From assembly GCF_001403735.1 (NCBI RefSeq), contig NZ_CXPG01000021.1:1-64000 (forward strand): DNA of 64,000 nucleotides. Reading direction: 5' to 3'. Position numbers and translations under genes: made by a program. Under the pieces are notes generated by a model. That model was not told the DNA's origin. It saw only the letters and a program-made list of their open reading frames with translations, and did no database searches. Source of the stretch: Jannaschia rubra. GTDB taxonomy: Bacteria > Pseudomonadota > Alphaproteobacteria > Rhodobacterales > Rhodobacteraceae. Shown here one piece after another: positions 20,327 through 29,465 of this stretch. Positions within the stretch are counted from its first letter, which is position 1, and each line of letters begins with the position of its first letter.

Positions 20327-20397
20327 CCCATCCCGCCGTTGCCTTTTTCGGCCATCCGCGTCTCCATCGCGGTTCCGCAAACCGCAAGGGCGATCCG

Positions 20398-21723
20398 ATG
20401 GCCGACACCGACATGATCCCCGATGACGACGCGCAGCGCGCTTTCGACGCATTCACCCAGGCGGGGCAGGCCATCGACCGGGCCGTCTGGCTTGCCCGGA
20501 TGCCGCGGGCGGACGGTATCGCCCGTCTCGTCGCGCTGCCCATGCCCGCCCGGGCCGAAGTCTTCGCCTACATGCCGCTCGACGCGCAGGCCGATTTCAC
20601 GCGTCTCTTGCCGGAAGGCGACCTTGCGACCCTCGTCAACGGCCTCGATGCGGACGACCGGGCCGACCTCTACAACCATTTGCCGCCGGAGGAAGGCACC
20701 CGCCTCCTGCGCGGCCTGACGCCTGAAGATCGCGCCGACGTCCACCGCCTCGCGGCCTTCGGAGAGGCGACGGCCGGCGCGATCATGACGTCGGACTTCG
20801 CCACGCTCGACCCCGCGATGACGGCGGCGCAGGCCATCGACGCGCTGCGCCGTGCCGCGCCCGACAGCGAGACGATCTACCGCTCCTACGTCACGGATGC
20901 GGGCGGGCATCTGATCGGCGCGGTTCGCCTGCATCACCTGATCCTGGCGCCCGACGACGCGACTGTGGGCGCCCTGATGGACAAGGCTCCCGTTTCCGTC
21001 ACGCTCGACACCGGGCGCGAGGAGGTCGCCCGCGTGATCGCCCGCTACGACGTGCTGGCCGTTCCGGTGGTGGACGCTGAGAACCGGCTGTCGGGCATCG
21101 TCACCCACGACGACGCGGCAGATGCGCTCCAGGCCGAGACGACCGAGGACTTCCAGAAGATCTCCACCGTCATGCCCTTCAGCCAGAGCCTGCGCGACGC
21201 GGGGTTCCGCGTGCTCTATTCCCGCCGCATCGTGTGGCTGGCGCTTCTGGTCTTCGGCAACCTGTTCTCCGGCGCCGGCATCGCCTTCTTCGAGGATACG
21301 ATCCTCGCCCATGTGGCGCTCGTGTTCTTTCTTCCCCTCCTGATTGACAGCAGCGGCAACGCCGGCTCGCAGGCGGCCACACTGATGGTGCGCGCGCTGG
21401 CTACGGGCGACGTCGAGATGTCGGACTGGGGCCGTCTCATCCTGCGGGAGGTGGGCGTGGCCGCCGCGCTCGGGTTGACCATGGCGGCGGTCGTCCTGCC
21501 GCTGGGCGCCTGGCGCGGGGGACCGGACGTGGCGATGGCGGTCGGCCTGACCATGGTGGTGGTCGTGATGATCGGCAGCCTCGTAGGCATGTCGCTGCCG
21601 TTCCTCCTCAGTCGCCTGCGGCTCGACCCGGCGACGGCCAGCGGGCCGCTCGTCACCACGATTTCGGATGCCGTCGGAGTGCTGGTCTATTTCTCGATCG
21701 CCACCGCCGTGTTGGCGATCTGA
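20398..21723 (+). CDS. mgtE: Magnesium transporter MgtE
   Basis: Mg2+ channel of the inner membrane with a cytosolic Mg2+ sensor. The 441-residue protein has the N-domain of helical repeats (about 30-125, e.g. LPPEEGTRLLRGLTPEDRADV). Two CBS domains follow (about 130-250, with MTSDFATLDP and VVDAENRLSGIVTHDD). Five transmembrane helices lie at 275-441, with the pore signature PLLIDSSGNAGSQAATL. It is a little shorter than the 450-residue norm but appears complete. Confidence 0.94.
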   Translation: MADTDMIPDDDAQRAFDAFTQAGQAIDRAVWLARMPRADGIARLVALPMPARAEVFAYMPLDAQADFTRLLPEGDLATLVNGLDADDRADLYNHLPPEEGTRLLRGLTPEDRADVHRLAAFGEATAGAIMTSDFATLDPAMTAAQAIDALRRAAPDSETIYRSYVTDAGGHLIGAVRLHHLILAPDDATVGALMDKAPVSVTLDTGREEVARVIARYDVLAVPVVDAENRLSGIVTHDDAADALQAETTEDFQKISTVMPFSQSLRDAGFRVLYSRRIVWLALLVFGNLFSGAGIAFFEDTILAHVALVFFLPLLIDSSGNAGSQAATLMVRALATGDVEMSDWGRLILREVGVAAALGLTMAAVVLPLGAWRGGPDVAMAVGLTMVVVVMIGSLVGMSLPFLLSRLRLDPATASGPLVTTISDAVGVLVYFSIATAVLAI

Positions 21724-21826
21724 CGCTGCGCGGAACCGGGGGACGTCAAGAAGGTTGAGCCCGAGTGACGCGGTCCTCCCTTCGTGAAGGGGCCCCGCGC
21801 GAGGCGCCATTGAGGGAGAGCGTTCC

Positions 21827-23401
21827 ATGACCGAACTGACACGCCGCAATCTTCTGGGAATGATCGGGACGGTCGCGGGCAGCACAGCGATGTATTACGC
21901 GATGACCTCGATGGGCCACGCGCAGCCGTCGAGCTATAAGGGCCCGATCAAGCTGGACGGCGACCCGAAGGGCGCAAAGGTCCTGATCCTGGGCGCCGGG
22001 CTGGCGGGCATGACCGCTGCACTGGAGATGCGGGCGGCGGGATATGAGGTGGAGATCCTCGAATACCGCGAGAAGGCCGGCGGCCGCTGCTGGACCCTGC
22101 GCGGTGGCGACACCTACACCGAGCTGGGCGGCGCGACGCAGAACGTGGATTTCGAGGAAGGCAACTACATCAACCCCGGCCCGTGGCGGATTCCGCATCA
22201 TCACTACGCGCTGCTCGATTACTGCCGTCGCCTGAAGGTGCCGCTGGAGGTCTTCGTCCAGAAGAACTTCAACGCCTATGTCCACAACGAGGATTCCTTC
22301 GACGGCAAGCCGCAGCGCTTGCGCGACATCGAGATCGACTATCGCGGCCACACCAGCGAGCTGCTCGCCAAGGCGGTCGATCAGGGCAAGCTCGACGAGA
22401 TGGTGAGCGAGGACGACCGCGAGATGCTGCTGGAGAGCCTTCGCGAACTCGGCGTCCTCAACGGCAAGTATGAGTACACCAAGAGCCTGGAGGTCAGCGA
22501 CTACCGCGGCTATGAAAAGCCGCCGGGCGGCGGCATGAACGCCGCGCCCGTCGCGTCGACCCCGATCGACCTGGACAAGATCGTCCAATCCCGGCTGTGG
22601 GAGTATCTGTCCACCAACTATCTGCAGGAACACCAGAACACGATGTTCCAGCCCGTCGGTGGCATGGACGCCATCGCCAAGGGGTTCGAGCGCGAGGTGG
22701 GCGACCTCATCACCTACAACGCCAAGGTCACGTCGCTCCAGCAGGACGACAACGGCGTCACCGTCCAGTGGGAGGATGCCCGGGGCGGCGGCGAGACGCG
22801 GACCAGCACCGCCGACTGGTGTGTCTGCACCATCCCGTTCTCGGTCCTGAACCAGATCGACCACAACCTGTCTGGCGGGCTCGCGACCGCAATCGGGACG
22901 ATGTTCTACAACAGCTCGGTCAAGTGGGGGCTGGAGTTCAAGCGTCGCTTCTGGGAGCAGGACGAAAACATCTACGGTGGCATAAGCTATACCGACCAGG
23001 CGATCGCTCAGATCAGCTATCCGTCCTACGGCTATCAGTCCGATGGGCCTGCCGTCCTGCTGGGCGGCTATACCTGGCGGGGGTCGAACTCCTACAAGTT
23101 CAACGCGATGTCGCCGGACGAGCGTATCGAATGGGCATTGAAGATGGGTGAGAAGATCCACCCGCAGTACCGCGAGGAGTTCAAGACCGGCGTCACGGTC
23201 AGCTGGCACAAGGTTCCCTGGACACTGGGCTGTTCGGGCGTCTGGGAAGGCCGGGAGGGCTATGACGAGGCGGTCAAGATCGACAACCGTGTCGTCTGCG
23301 CGGGCGAGCATCTGTCCTATCTGCCCGCCTGGCAGGAGGGGGCGATCCTGTCCTCGCTCGACGCGATTTCGCGGTTGCACGACAAGGTCATCAACGGGTG
23401 A
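21827..23401 (+). CDS. Exported flavin amine oxidase/dehydrogenase
   Basis: A 524-residue FAD enzyme of the flavin monoamine oxidase family. A twin-arginine signal is visible at the N-terminus (TRRNLLGM followed by a hydrophobic stretch to SMGHAQP, about residue 35), so the folded FAD protein is probably sent to the periplasm. The FAD-binding motif is VLILGAGLAGM at about residue 52, then EYREKAGGRCW. The C-terminal FAD contact is GEHLSYLPAWQEGA. The next two genes encode an exported cytochrome c and an exported RidA, which suggests a dehydrogenase that passes electrons to cytochrome c rather than O2. NicA2 of Pseudomonas putida is a known case of this. The substrate is unknown. Confidence 0.88.
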   Translation: MTELTRRNLLGMIGTVAGSTAMYYAMTSMGHAQPSSYKGPIKLDGDPKGAKVLILGAGLAGMTAALEMRAAGYEVEILEYREKAGGRCWTLRGGDTYTELGGATQNVDFEEGNYINPGPWRIPHHHYALLDYCRRLKVPLEVFVQKNFNAYVHNEDSFDGKPQRLRDIEIDYRGHTSELLAKAVDQGKLDEMVSEDDREMLLESLRELGVLNGKYEYTKSLEVSDYRGYEKPPGGGMNAAPVASTPIDLDKIVQSRLWEYLSTNYLQEHQNTMFQPVGGMDAIAKGFEREVGDLITYNAKVTSLQQDDNGVTVQWEDARGGGETRTSTADWCVCTIPFSVLNQIDHNLSGGLATAIGTMFYNSSVKWGLEFKRRFWEQDENIYGGISYTDQAIAQISYPSYGYQSDGPAVLLGGYTWRGSNSYKFNAMSPDERIEWALKMGEKIHPQYREEFKTGVTVSWHKVPWTLGCSGVWEGREGYDEAVKIDNRVVCAGEHLSYLPAWQEGAILSSLDAISRLHDKVING

Positions 23402-23406
23402 ACATC

Positions 23407-23892
23407 ATGAAAAGCATACTTCTCACGACCGCGGCCGCCCTGGGTTTCTCGGCGCTGGCCGCGCAGGCACAGATGACCGACCCGGAGGAAACGACGCCCC
23501 GCCGGGCGGAGACGGCGATGTCGATGCGCGCCGACCGGGCGGACTTCGGCGGCGACGGGTATACCTCGACCGACGGCGAGGTGCTGTATGGCACCCTCTG
23601 CGCCGGATGCCACATGCCGGACGGCAGGGGTGCCGTGGGTGCCGGGTTCTACCCCGCGCTCGCAGGTAACGAGAACCTCGAGTATTCGGGCTATGCCATC
23701 TACATCATCGTGAACGGGCAGGGGGGTATGCCGTCTCTCGGCCACTTCCTCGACGACGAACAGGTTGTCGCGGTGACGTCCTACATCCAGTCCGAACTCG
23801 GCAACGGCTACGAACCCGATGCCACAGTTGAAGACGTGGAATATTCCCGGCCCGTCGATCCTGCTGACCAGAACACCAAGGAGCACGAATGA
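23407..23892 (+). CDS. Exported monohaem cytochrome c
   Basis: A 161-residue class I cytochrome c. A Sec signal peptide (MKSILLTTAAALGFSALAAQAQ) precedes the mature part. The haem site is CAGCH at about residue 65 and a likely axial Met is in GGMPSLGHFL. The ATG at 23407 was preferred; an alternative GTG at 23398 overlaps the stop of the amine oxidase gene. The stop overlaps the ATG of the RidA gene. Its place between an oxidase-type flavoenzyme and RidA makes it the probable electron acceptor of the flavoenzyme. Confidence 0.9.
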   Translation: MKSILLTTAAALGFSALAAQAQMTDPEETTPRRAETAMSMRADRADFGGDGYTSTDGEVLYGTLCAGCHMPDGRGAVGAGFYPALAGNENLEYSGYAIYIIVNGQGGMPSLGHFLDDEQVVAVTSYIQSELGNGYEPDATVEDVEYSRPVDPADQNTKEHE

Positions 23893-24389
23893 CCCTCTCC
23901 CTCAAAGCCCTCAGCATCGTGGCGCTGGTATCCTCGGCCGGCCTGGCCTCCGCGCAGGGGTCCGACATCATCCGCCATCCGATCCCCGAGTCGGATTTTC
24001 CCATCCTTCAAGCGGTCGAGATTCCGGCGGACAAGACGCTCGTCTACCTCAGCGGCACCGTCCCCACGGTGATCGACCCGGAGGCCGCGCAGGGCTCGCC
24101 CGAGCAATTCGGAGACACCGCCGCGCAGACCGAAAGCACCCTCGCCTCGATCGAGCGCAAGCTGGCCGAACTGGACTTGACGATGGGCGACATCGTCAAG
24201 ATGCAGGTCTATCTCGTCGCGCCCGAAGGCCAGGACGAGATGGATTTCGCAGGTTTCATGGACGGATACACCGAATACTTCGGCACCTCCGCCCAGCCCA
24301 ACCTGCCCACGCGATCGGTGTTCGAGGTGGCGGGCCTCGCCAATCCCGCCTGGCTCGTCGAGATCGAGGCCGTGGCCGTCCGGCCCTGA
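23889..24389 (+). CDS. RidA-family protein with a signal peptide
   Basis: RidA proteins hydrolyse reactive enamine and imine products of amino-acid metabolism. This 166-residue member keeps the fold and the catalytic Arg in NLPTRSVFEVAGL. Unlike cytosolic RidA it begins with a clear Sec signal (MTLSLKALSIVALVSSAGLASAQ), so it should work in the periplasm. It is translationally coupled to the cytochrome c gene (ATGA). In context it would release ammonia from the imine made by the amine oxidase. Exported RidA in such an operon is the unusual part. Confidence 0.88.
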   Translation: MTLSLKALSIVALVSSAGLASAQGSDIIRHPIPESDFPILQAVEIPADKTLVYLSGTVPTVIDPEAAQGSPEQFGDTAAQTESTLASIERKLAELDLTMGDIVKMQVYLVAPEGQDEMDFAGFMDGYTEYFGTSAQPNLPTRSVFEVAGLANPAWLVEIEAVAVRP

Positions 24390-24398
24390 CGGTCGCTG

Positions 24399-25286
24399 TC
24401 AGAGAAGGGTCGTCGCATCCACGCGCCGCCAGTCGCTCATGCGGGCGCGGAACCAGGTGCGTTGACGCTTCGCATAGCGGCGGGTGGCGATGATGGCTCG
24501 CTCGCGCGCTGTGGGCAGGTCGATCTCGCCTCGCAGATGCGCCACCAGATCGGGCGCGCCGATCGCCTGCGCCGCGTTCAGCCGGATGTCCCACTTCGGC
24601 AGCACGGCGCGGACTTCGTCGAGCGCGCCCTGGGCAAGCATGGCGTCGAAGCGGCGTTCAATGCGCGGAATCAGCCAGTCCTTCGGCGCGTCGACGACCA
24701 ACGCGGTGCAATCCGCCAGCGTCAGCGGCGGAGGCGGGGTATCGGCCTGCCAGTCGCGGATCGACCGGCCCGTGGCCCGCGCCACTTCCCATGCGCGCAG
24801 GACGCGCATGGGGTTCCGCAAATCCATGTCGGCGCGCACTTCCGGAGCCAGTTCGGCGGCCATCGCGAGCAGGCCGACCCGGTCGAGCCGGTCCTGCGCC
24901 TCGATGCGGACGGTAGCGGGCGTGGGCGGAATGGCCGCCAGTCCTTCGGTCAGCGCGCGGAAGTAGAGGCCCGTTCCCCCGACGACGATGGGGCGCGGGC
25001 CGCTGCGCAGCAGGGGCGTCATTTCCCGCAGCCAGTCGCCCACCGAATAGGCGCGCGTCCAGCCGACGTGACCGTAAAGCGCGTGAGGCGCCTGGGATTC
25101 CTCCTCCGCCGAGGGGCGCGCGCTGAGGATGCGCCAGTCCGCGAAGACCTGGAGCGCATCGGCATTCACGATCCGCCCGCCCGCCGTCCGGGCAATGGCA
25201 AGCGCCAGCGCCGACTTGCCCGAGGCAGTCGGTCCGGCAATCAGGACAGGCCGGTCGGGCGGTATGGTATCGAGCAAATCCAGCAT
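24399..25286 (-). CDS. miaA: tRNA dimethylallyltransferase
   Basis: Transfers a dimethylallyl group to A37 of tRNAs reading UNN codons. The 295-residue protein has the P-loop [14 protein letters not shown], the conserved [18 protein letters not shown] and [12 protein letters not shown], and the C-terminal [13 protein letters not shown]. 'NADALQVF' replaces the more usual 'NADSMQVY' and 'LYF' is normal for alphaproteobacteria. It is convergent with the RidA gene, 9 bp away, and divergent from pyrH. Confidence 0.95.
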   Translation of the reverse strand: MLDLLDTIPPDRPVLIAGPTASGKSALALAIARTAGGRIVNADALQVFADWRILSARPSAEEESQAPHALYGHVGWTRAYSVGDWLREMTPLLRSGPRPIVVGGTGLYFRALTEGLAAIPPTPATVRIEAQDRLDRVGLLAMAAELAPEVRADMDLRNPMRVLRAWEVARATGRSIRDWQADTPPPPLTLADCTALVVDAPKDWLIPRIERRFDAMLAQGALDEVRAVLPKWDIRLNAAQAIGAPDLVAHLRGEIDLPTARERAIIATRRYAKRQRTWFRARMSDWRRVDATTLL

Positions 25287-25392
25287 CTTGCAGGTCGTCG
25301 TTCATCCAATGCGCGGGTGCGGGCGGGGCGGTTGCCCCAGCCGGGTTAATCCGCCATACGTCCTCTCGCAACAGCGACTTGGGGGACGACGC

Positions 25393-26133
25393 ATGCAGCA
25401 CCAGGACGGTGGGACCGCGGGCGACCCGACTCTGCGACGGGTCATGCTCAAGATTTCGGGCGAGGCGCTGATGGGCGATCAGGGTTACGGCCTGCACCCG
25501 CCCACGGTCGAGCGCATCGCCCGCGAAGTTCAGTCTGTCCACGAGATGGGCGTCGAGATCTGCATGGTCATCGGGGGCGGCAACATCTTCCGCGGATTGC
25601 AGGGCTCCGCGCAGGGGATGGAGCGGACGACGGCCGACTACATGGGGATGCTGGCGACGGTGATGAACGCGCTGGCCATGCAAGGCGCGATGGAATCCCT
25701 GGGCATCCACACCCGCGTCATCAGCGCCATTCCCATGGATCAGGTCTGCGAGCCCTACATTCGCCGGCGCGCTGTACGGCACCTGGAGAAGAAACGCGTC
25801 GTGATCTTCGCGGCCGGCACGGGCAACCCCTATTTCACCACCGACACGGCTGCCACCCTGCGCGCGTCCGAGATGTCCTGCGAGGCGATCTTCAAGGGCA
25901 CCAAGGTCGACGGCGTCTATGACCGCGATCCGATGAAATACCCCGACGCGCGCCGTTACGACCGGATCACCTATGACGAGGTGCTCCAGAAGCACCTGAA
26001 GGTCATGGACGCATCTGCCATCGCGCTGGCACGAGAGAACGGCCTGCCGATCATCGTCTTCTCGCTCGACGCGCCCGGCGGGTTCCGGTCGATCCTGGCG
26101 GGCGAGGGGACGTATACGCGGGTCGAGGACTAA
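25393..26133 (+). CDS. pyrH: UMP kinase
   Basis: Phosphorylates UMP to UDP in pyrimidine synthesis. The 246-residue amino-acid-kinase-fold protein has [40 protein letters not shown] and [12 protein letters not shown], all standard. The start is ATG 25393 with a GGGGGACG site upstream. In most related genomes frr follows directly; here frr lies 3.3 kb away. Confidence 0.97.
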   Translation: MQHQDGGTAGDPTLRRVMLKISGEALMGDQGYGLHPPTVERIAREVQSVHEMGVEICMVIGGGNIFRGLQGSAQGMERTTADYMGMLATVMNALAMQGAMESLGIHTRVISAIPMDQVCEPYIRRRAVRHLEKKRVVIFAAGTGNPYFTTDTAATLRASEMSCEAIFKGTKVDGVYDRDPMKYPDARRYDRITYDEVLQKHLKVMDASAIALARENGLPIIVFSLDAPGGFRSILAGEGTYTRVED

Positions 26134-26514
26134 GGGCGGCTTTACCGATCTGGAGGTGGCGCGACCCGAATGTCGTGTCTCCGCATGGGCTCGAAAAAGA
26201 CCTAGTGTCAGATGAGGGTCAAAACCGACCTTTGTGACAGATCGCTGCTCAGATTGCATGTAGGATCAGGCTAAGCAGCCCTTCGTGCCGGGTGCAGCGA
26301 AGGCGTAGAAAGAGCCCATTATACCAAATGCTGCGCGTCGCACGAATGTCCGGTATCACGAGATCGCCAGAAACCTTCAACAACGGCTTCGGTTTTGAAT
26401 GTCGTTTTTTTGGCGGCGTAAATCGCGGTGGTTTGGGTATGTGCCAGAAATAAGCTTTCTGGCACATCAGTTCTGACTGGGGGATTGTGTCCACCCTATT
26501 GCGACGACGCGAAA
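26134..26514. other. AT-richer non-coding stretch downstream of pyrH
   Basis: This 381-bp stretch is visibly less GC-rich than the window as a whole and holds no convincing gene. A minus-strand frame across it has no recognisable family and runs into the 3' end of the LysR gene. It contains T-runs (TTTTTT near 26405) and one perfect hairpin (26440-26466). It marks the left edge of the segment that separates pyrH from frr and may be leftover DNA of an insertion event. Confidence 0.5.
26440..26466. terminator. Perfect 11-bp hairpin downstream of the LysR gene
   Basis: TGTGCCAGAAA and TTTCTGGCACA form a perfect 11-bp stem with a 5-nt TAAGC loop, 49 bp past the LysR stop. No U-tract follows. It may terminate LysR transcription or be the trace of a mobile element end. 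The palindrome is seen directly; the role is inferred. Confidence 0.45.
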
Positions 26515-27393
26515 CTAAACTTCGGCTTCGGCCTTTGATGCGAACCAATCGAATGCGGCTTGAGTGGGCGACCCGCGCTTGGGATTGCGCTCTGCCAGCA
26601 GATAGAAATCCTGTTCCCCCCAAAGGGCCTCAGGGTGGATCTGAACAAGGCGCTTTTCAGCCATGTCGCGGCGCACGAGAAATCTGCTGACGAGGGCCGC
26701 GCCTTGGCCCGAAAGGGCGGCGTCCATCGCCAGGGCGGTCTGGCTCAACCGCAGGCCGTGTCCGCTACGATTTTCGATGTTGAGCCGCTTGAGAAATGCG
26801 GGCCACAGATCATGTGCATCGTGCAGTTTCGGCAGGTGGGACAAGCTCTCAACGTCAAGCGGCAAGCGATACCCAGCCACGAGCGCGGGGGCCGCGACCG
26901 CGATGATTTCCTGCCGGAAAAGTCGAATGACCTCCAACGCCGCGCCGAAAGGCGGCTTTCCCTGACGAACGGCAAGGTCGATCCCGTCCCCGTGAAAACT
27001 GGACACTCGTTCAGTGGCGAGGATACGCAGGTCGGCCTTCGGGCATGCGGCCGAGAAATCCGGCAGGTTCGGGATTAGCCACTTCGCGGCAAACGTTGGG
27101 GTTACACTGACGAGCACCTTGTCCGGTTCGGGACGCAGGGTTTCGGTGGCGGCGCGCAGGTCCGCGAAAGCGGTTGCGACACGGGCATGATAGCTGCGCC
27201 CTGTCGATGTGAACGCCAGCCCTTTCGGCAACCTGTCGAACAGGGGCAGTCCCAGTTGCGCTTCGAGTTGGCGCACCTGCTGCGCTACAGCCCCCTGTGT
27301 CACCCCCATTTCGTCCGCAGCCGCCCGGAAGTTGAGGTGACGACCGGCCGCATCGAAGGCACGCAATCCATTGAGGGGCGGAAGATGGGTCAT
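26515..27393 (-). CDS. LysR-family transcriptional regulator
   Basis: A 292-residue LysR regulator of the GcvA/AmpR-like subgroup. The N-terminal HTH is clear (LNGLRAFDAAGRHLNFRAAADEMGVTQGAVAQQVRQLE). The effector domain starts near residue 90 (VLVSVTPTFAAKWLIPNLP). It is divergent from the SDR gene with an 83-117-bp gap, the usual arrangement of a LysR regulator controlling the opposite gene. Its effector is unknown. Confidence 0.92.
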   Translation of the reverse strand: MTHLPPLNGLRAFDAAGRHLNFRAAADEMGVTQGAVAQQVRQLEAQLGLPLFDRLPKGLAFTSTGRSYHARVATAFADLRAATETLRPEPDKVLVSVTPTFAAKWLIPNLPDFSAACPKADLRILATERVSSFHGDGIDLAVRQGKPPFGAALEVIRLFRQEIIAVAAPALVAGYRLPLDVESLSHLPKLHDAHDLWPAFLKRLNIENRSGHGLRLSQTALAMDAALSGQGAALVSRFLVRRDMAEKRLVQIHPEALWGEQDFYLLAERNPKRGSPTQAAFDWFASKAEAEV

Positions 27394-27491
27394 GGTGGGA
27401 TAGTAATGCTACTGTCACGCGACATCAATTCTGGCGCGAAATCCCATCACTTTTGGTTTAAATTCAGGGCAGAACAGTGATGGAGCATATG

Positions 27492-28196
27492 ATGTCAGTA
27501 GAAAAGGTAGCACTTATCACGGCTGGTGGCAGTGGCATGGGGGCCGATGCGGCCCGCCGATTGGCGGCGGACGGATTCCGCGTTGGTATCTTGTCGTCGT
27601 CCGGCAAAGGTAAGGAGCTCGGCAAAGAACTGGGCGGTTTCGGCATCACCGGGTCGAACCAAGAGTTGGACGACCTTGCCGCATTGGTGGAAGGAGCGAC
27701 GGATCGCTGGGGCCGGGTGGATGTCCTGGTCAATTCCGCCGGGCATGGCCCGAAAGGCCCCGTGCTGGAAATCTCGGACGACGACTGGCATACGGGGCTG
27801 GACGTCTATCTTCTGAACGTCATCCGGCCCACACGGCTAGTCACGCCACTGATGCAGGCGCAAGGCGGCGGTGCGATCATCAACATCTCGACCTTCGCGG
27901 CCTTCGAACCCGATCCGCTCTTTCCAACCTCCGGCGTGTTCCGTGCGGGCCTGGCTGCGTTCACCAAGCTCTATGCGGACAAGTATGCGGCCGAGAATAT
28001 CCGCGTGAACAATGTCCTTCCGGGGTTCATCGACAGCCTGCCGGAAACCGAGGATCGCCGCGCGCGCATCCCGATGGGGCGCTACGGATACGCGGAGGAA
28101 GTGTCATCCCTGATCTCGTGGCTAGCGTCCGAAGGGGCCGCCTACATGACTGGCCAGAACTTGCGGATCGATGGAGGGCTAACCCGTGCCGTCTGA
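27492..28196 (+). CDS. Atypical short-chain dehydrogenase/reductase
   Basis: A 234-residue SDR-fold protein. The nucleotide site TAGGSGMGADAARRLA and the NSAGHGPKGP motif are present. The catalytic Ser lies in INISTFAAF, but the usual Tyr-x-x-x-Lys is not there: the aligned stretch reads PTSGVFRAGLAAFTK, with Ser and Arg at the expected positions. Classical SDR reductase chemistry is therefore doubtful. The start MSVEKVALITAGG was chosen for its GGAG site; in-frame ATGs and a GTG lie up to 15 bp upstream. It overlaps the next ORF and is probably controlled by the divergent LysR. Confidence 0.82.
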   Translation: MSVEKVALITAGGSGMGADAARRLAADGFRVGILSSSGKGKELGKELGGFGITGSNQELDDLAALVEGATDRWGRVDVLVNSAGHGPKGPVLEISDDDWHTGLDVYLLNVIRPTRLVTPLMQAQGGGAIINISTFAAFEPDPLFPTSGVFRAGLAAFTKLYADKYAAENIRVNNVLPGFIDSLPETEDRRARIPMGRYGYAEEVSSLISWLASEGAAYMTGQNLRIDGGLTRAV

Positions 28197-28437
28197 TGTC
28201 ACAATGACTGCGCCGGAGGCAGGGCGTATCGCCTTCACCCTCAAATGGGCCGCGTCGATCATCCAGATCAAGGGCTACACGGCAACGGCCTTCGGCTGGA
28301 CGCCTTGGAACCTCTATTTGTTCCTCGTAGGCGTCCTCGGCTGGTTCGCCGTCGGTGTGCTCTGGAACGACCGCGCGATTATGCTGATCCACCTCGTCGC
28401 CCTCGGGGCCATGCTCGCCGGAATGAGCAGCGGTTGA
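28186..28437 (+). CDS. Small membrane protein, DUF6552-like
   Basis: An 83-residue protein with two predicted membrane helices (PWNLYLFLVGVLGWFAVGVLW and IMLIHLVALGAMLAG). The GTG start is supported by GGAGGG 7 bp upstream and an 11-bp overlap with the SDR gene; the alternative ATG at 28204 has no ribosome site. The pattern 'FTLKWAASIIQIKGYTATAFG...NDRAIMLIHLVALGA' fits my memory of DUF6552, a small Rhodobacterales family. Function unknown. Confidence 0.75.
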   Translation: MPSDVTMTAPEAGRIAFTLKWAASIIQIKGYTATAFGWTPWNLYLFLVGVLGWFAVGVLWNDRAIMLIHLVALGAMLAGMSSG

Positions 28438-28440
28438 TCT

Positions 28441-29459
28441 TAGTAGAACCAGCAAGGATTGCCAAAACTCAGGCGTTTGTGTCACCGGCGGGCTCAATCC
28501 TTTGTCGAACTGTTCACTGAACAGGACACTGGTGCGCGTGCACCGAACGTCAACAAAGTCCGCTCTCCGAACCTTTGTGCGTCCTGCGTCATAGGTCCGA
28601 TCTGGGTCCGAAATGCTTGTCAGTTGCGTCGGGTTTGCCTGGCATGGCCCGGCGATAAAATTCCGAGAACCGAACGCAATGGGTCACCTTTGCACGACGT
28701 TCGACACATAGGACGCGACCTGCACCCTTCCCCCGCAACCTTCTTTTGCCCTCGCTCCGCGAACGCCATCATTGTGTCGTCTGCGCCTTTGGCGAGTTTC
28801 ATCAGGACGCCCTCAATGGAACAAGGGCCCCCATTTACCCACGTCAAGGCGCTTCCGAGCGCCGAGATGCTGGCAGGATCGGGATGTCCCGTGATGTCGA
28901 TGTCGAAAGGAATGGGATTACTCACCACCCGGGTCGGTATGACGACCATTGGTTCGGATAGACGGCGGGATCGCTACGTCGCGAGAGTTTCCACGCGGGC
29001 TTATCGGGCAGGCGAGATCAGGCATCGCAATACGGCATCCATGCTAATCAGCCCATTGTCGCGGGCCGCGTGAACATGGCCAAGTCTCCTGCGGCGCTGC
29101 GGCGCTGCGGCGCTGCGGCCGGAAGCCGTATGATCGAGCGACCGAAAACACGGTGAGCGACCGTTAGGGACCCTCTCCGCAAACTGGCCGGGGTGCCGTC
29201 AGCATCGTCTTCCGACAAGGGAGGCACGCGCTGGAGTTCGACGATCTGCAAGTCGGGTGCCCTTCCTGAAGCATCCGTCGCGTCGAGAATTGCAGCGAGC
29301 GCCCGATCTTCGTAGTCGCGAACCTGATCGAATTGTCATTGCCGGCAGCACGGAACAGGGCCTTGTGACCCCGTTGCCATTCCGGCACGCGATGGGGGAG
29401 CAACCGCCTTCCCCTGACGCCCCACGCCCGATATACCCCGCCGAAAGCCTGCGGGAGAC
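28441..29459. other. 1-kb region without a convincing gene, upstream of frr
   Basis: No ORF here has a recognisable family or a good ribosome site. The most gene-like frame is on the minus strand at about 28620-28949: it has balanced codon use and a stretch reading DITGHPDPASISALGSAL, and it may be a decayed gene. The region contains a 32-bp tandem repeat (29089-29120). It is the right part of the segment separating pyrH from frr. The last ~100 bp presumably hold the frr promoter. Confidence 0.5.
29089..29120. repeat. Four copies of an 8-bp tandem repeat
   Basis: CTGCGGCG is repeated three times exactly, followed by a fourth copy with one change (CTGCGGCC). It lies in non-coding DNA. The array is prone to slippage, so copy number may vary between strains. 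Confidence 0.9.
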
Positions 29460-29465
29460 ATGACA

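Noticed and set aside
26249-26623. Minus-strand 124-codon frame in the AT-richer stretch, considered as a transposase remnant
   Set aside because: No transposase motif or terminal repeats were found and it overlaps the LysR gene.
28620-28949. Minus-strand 109-codon frame with fairly normal codon use
   Set aside because: No family recognised and no ribosome site; reported only within the region description.
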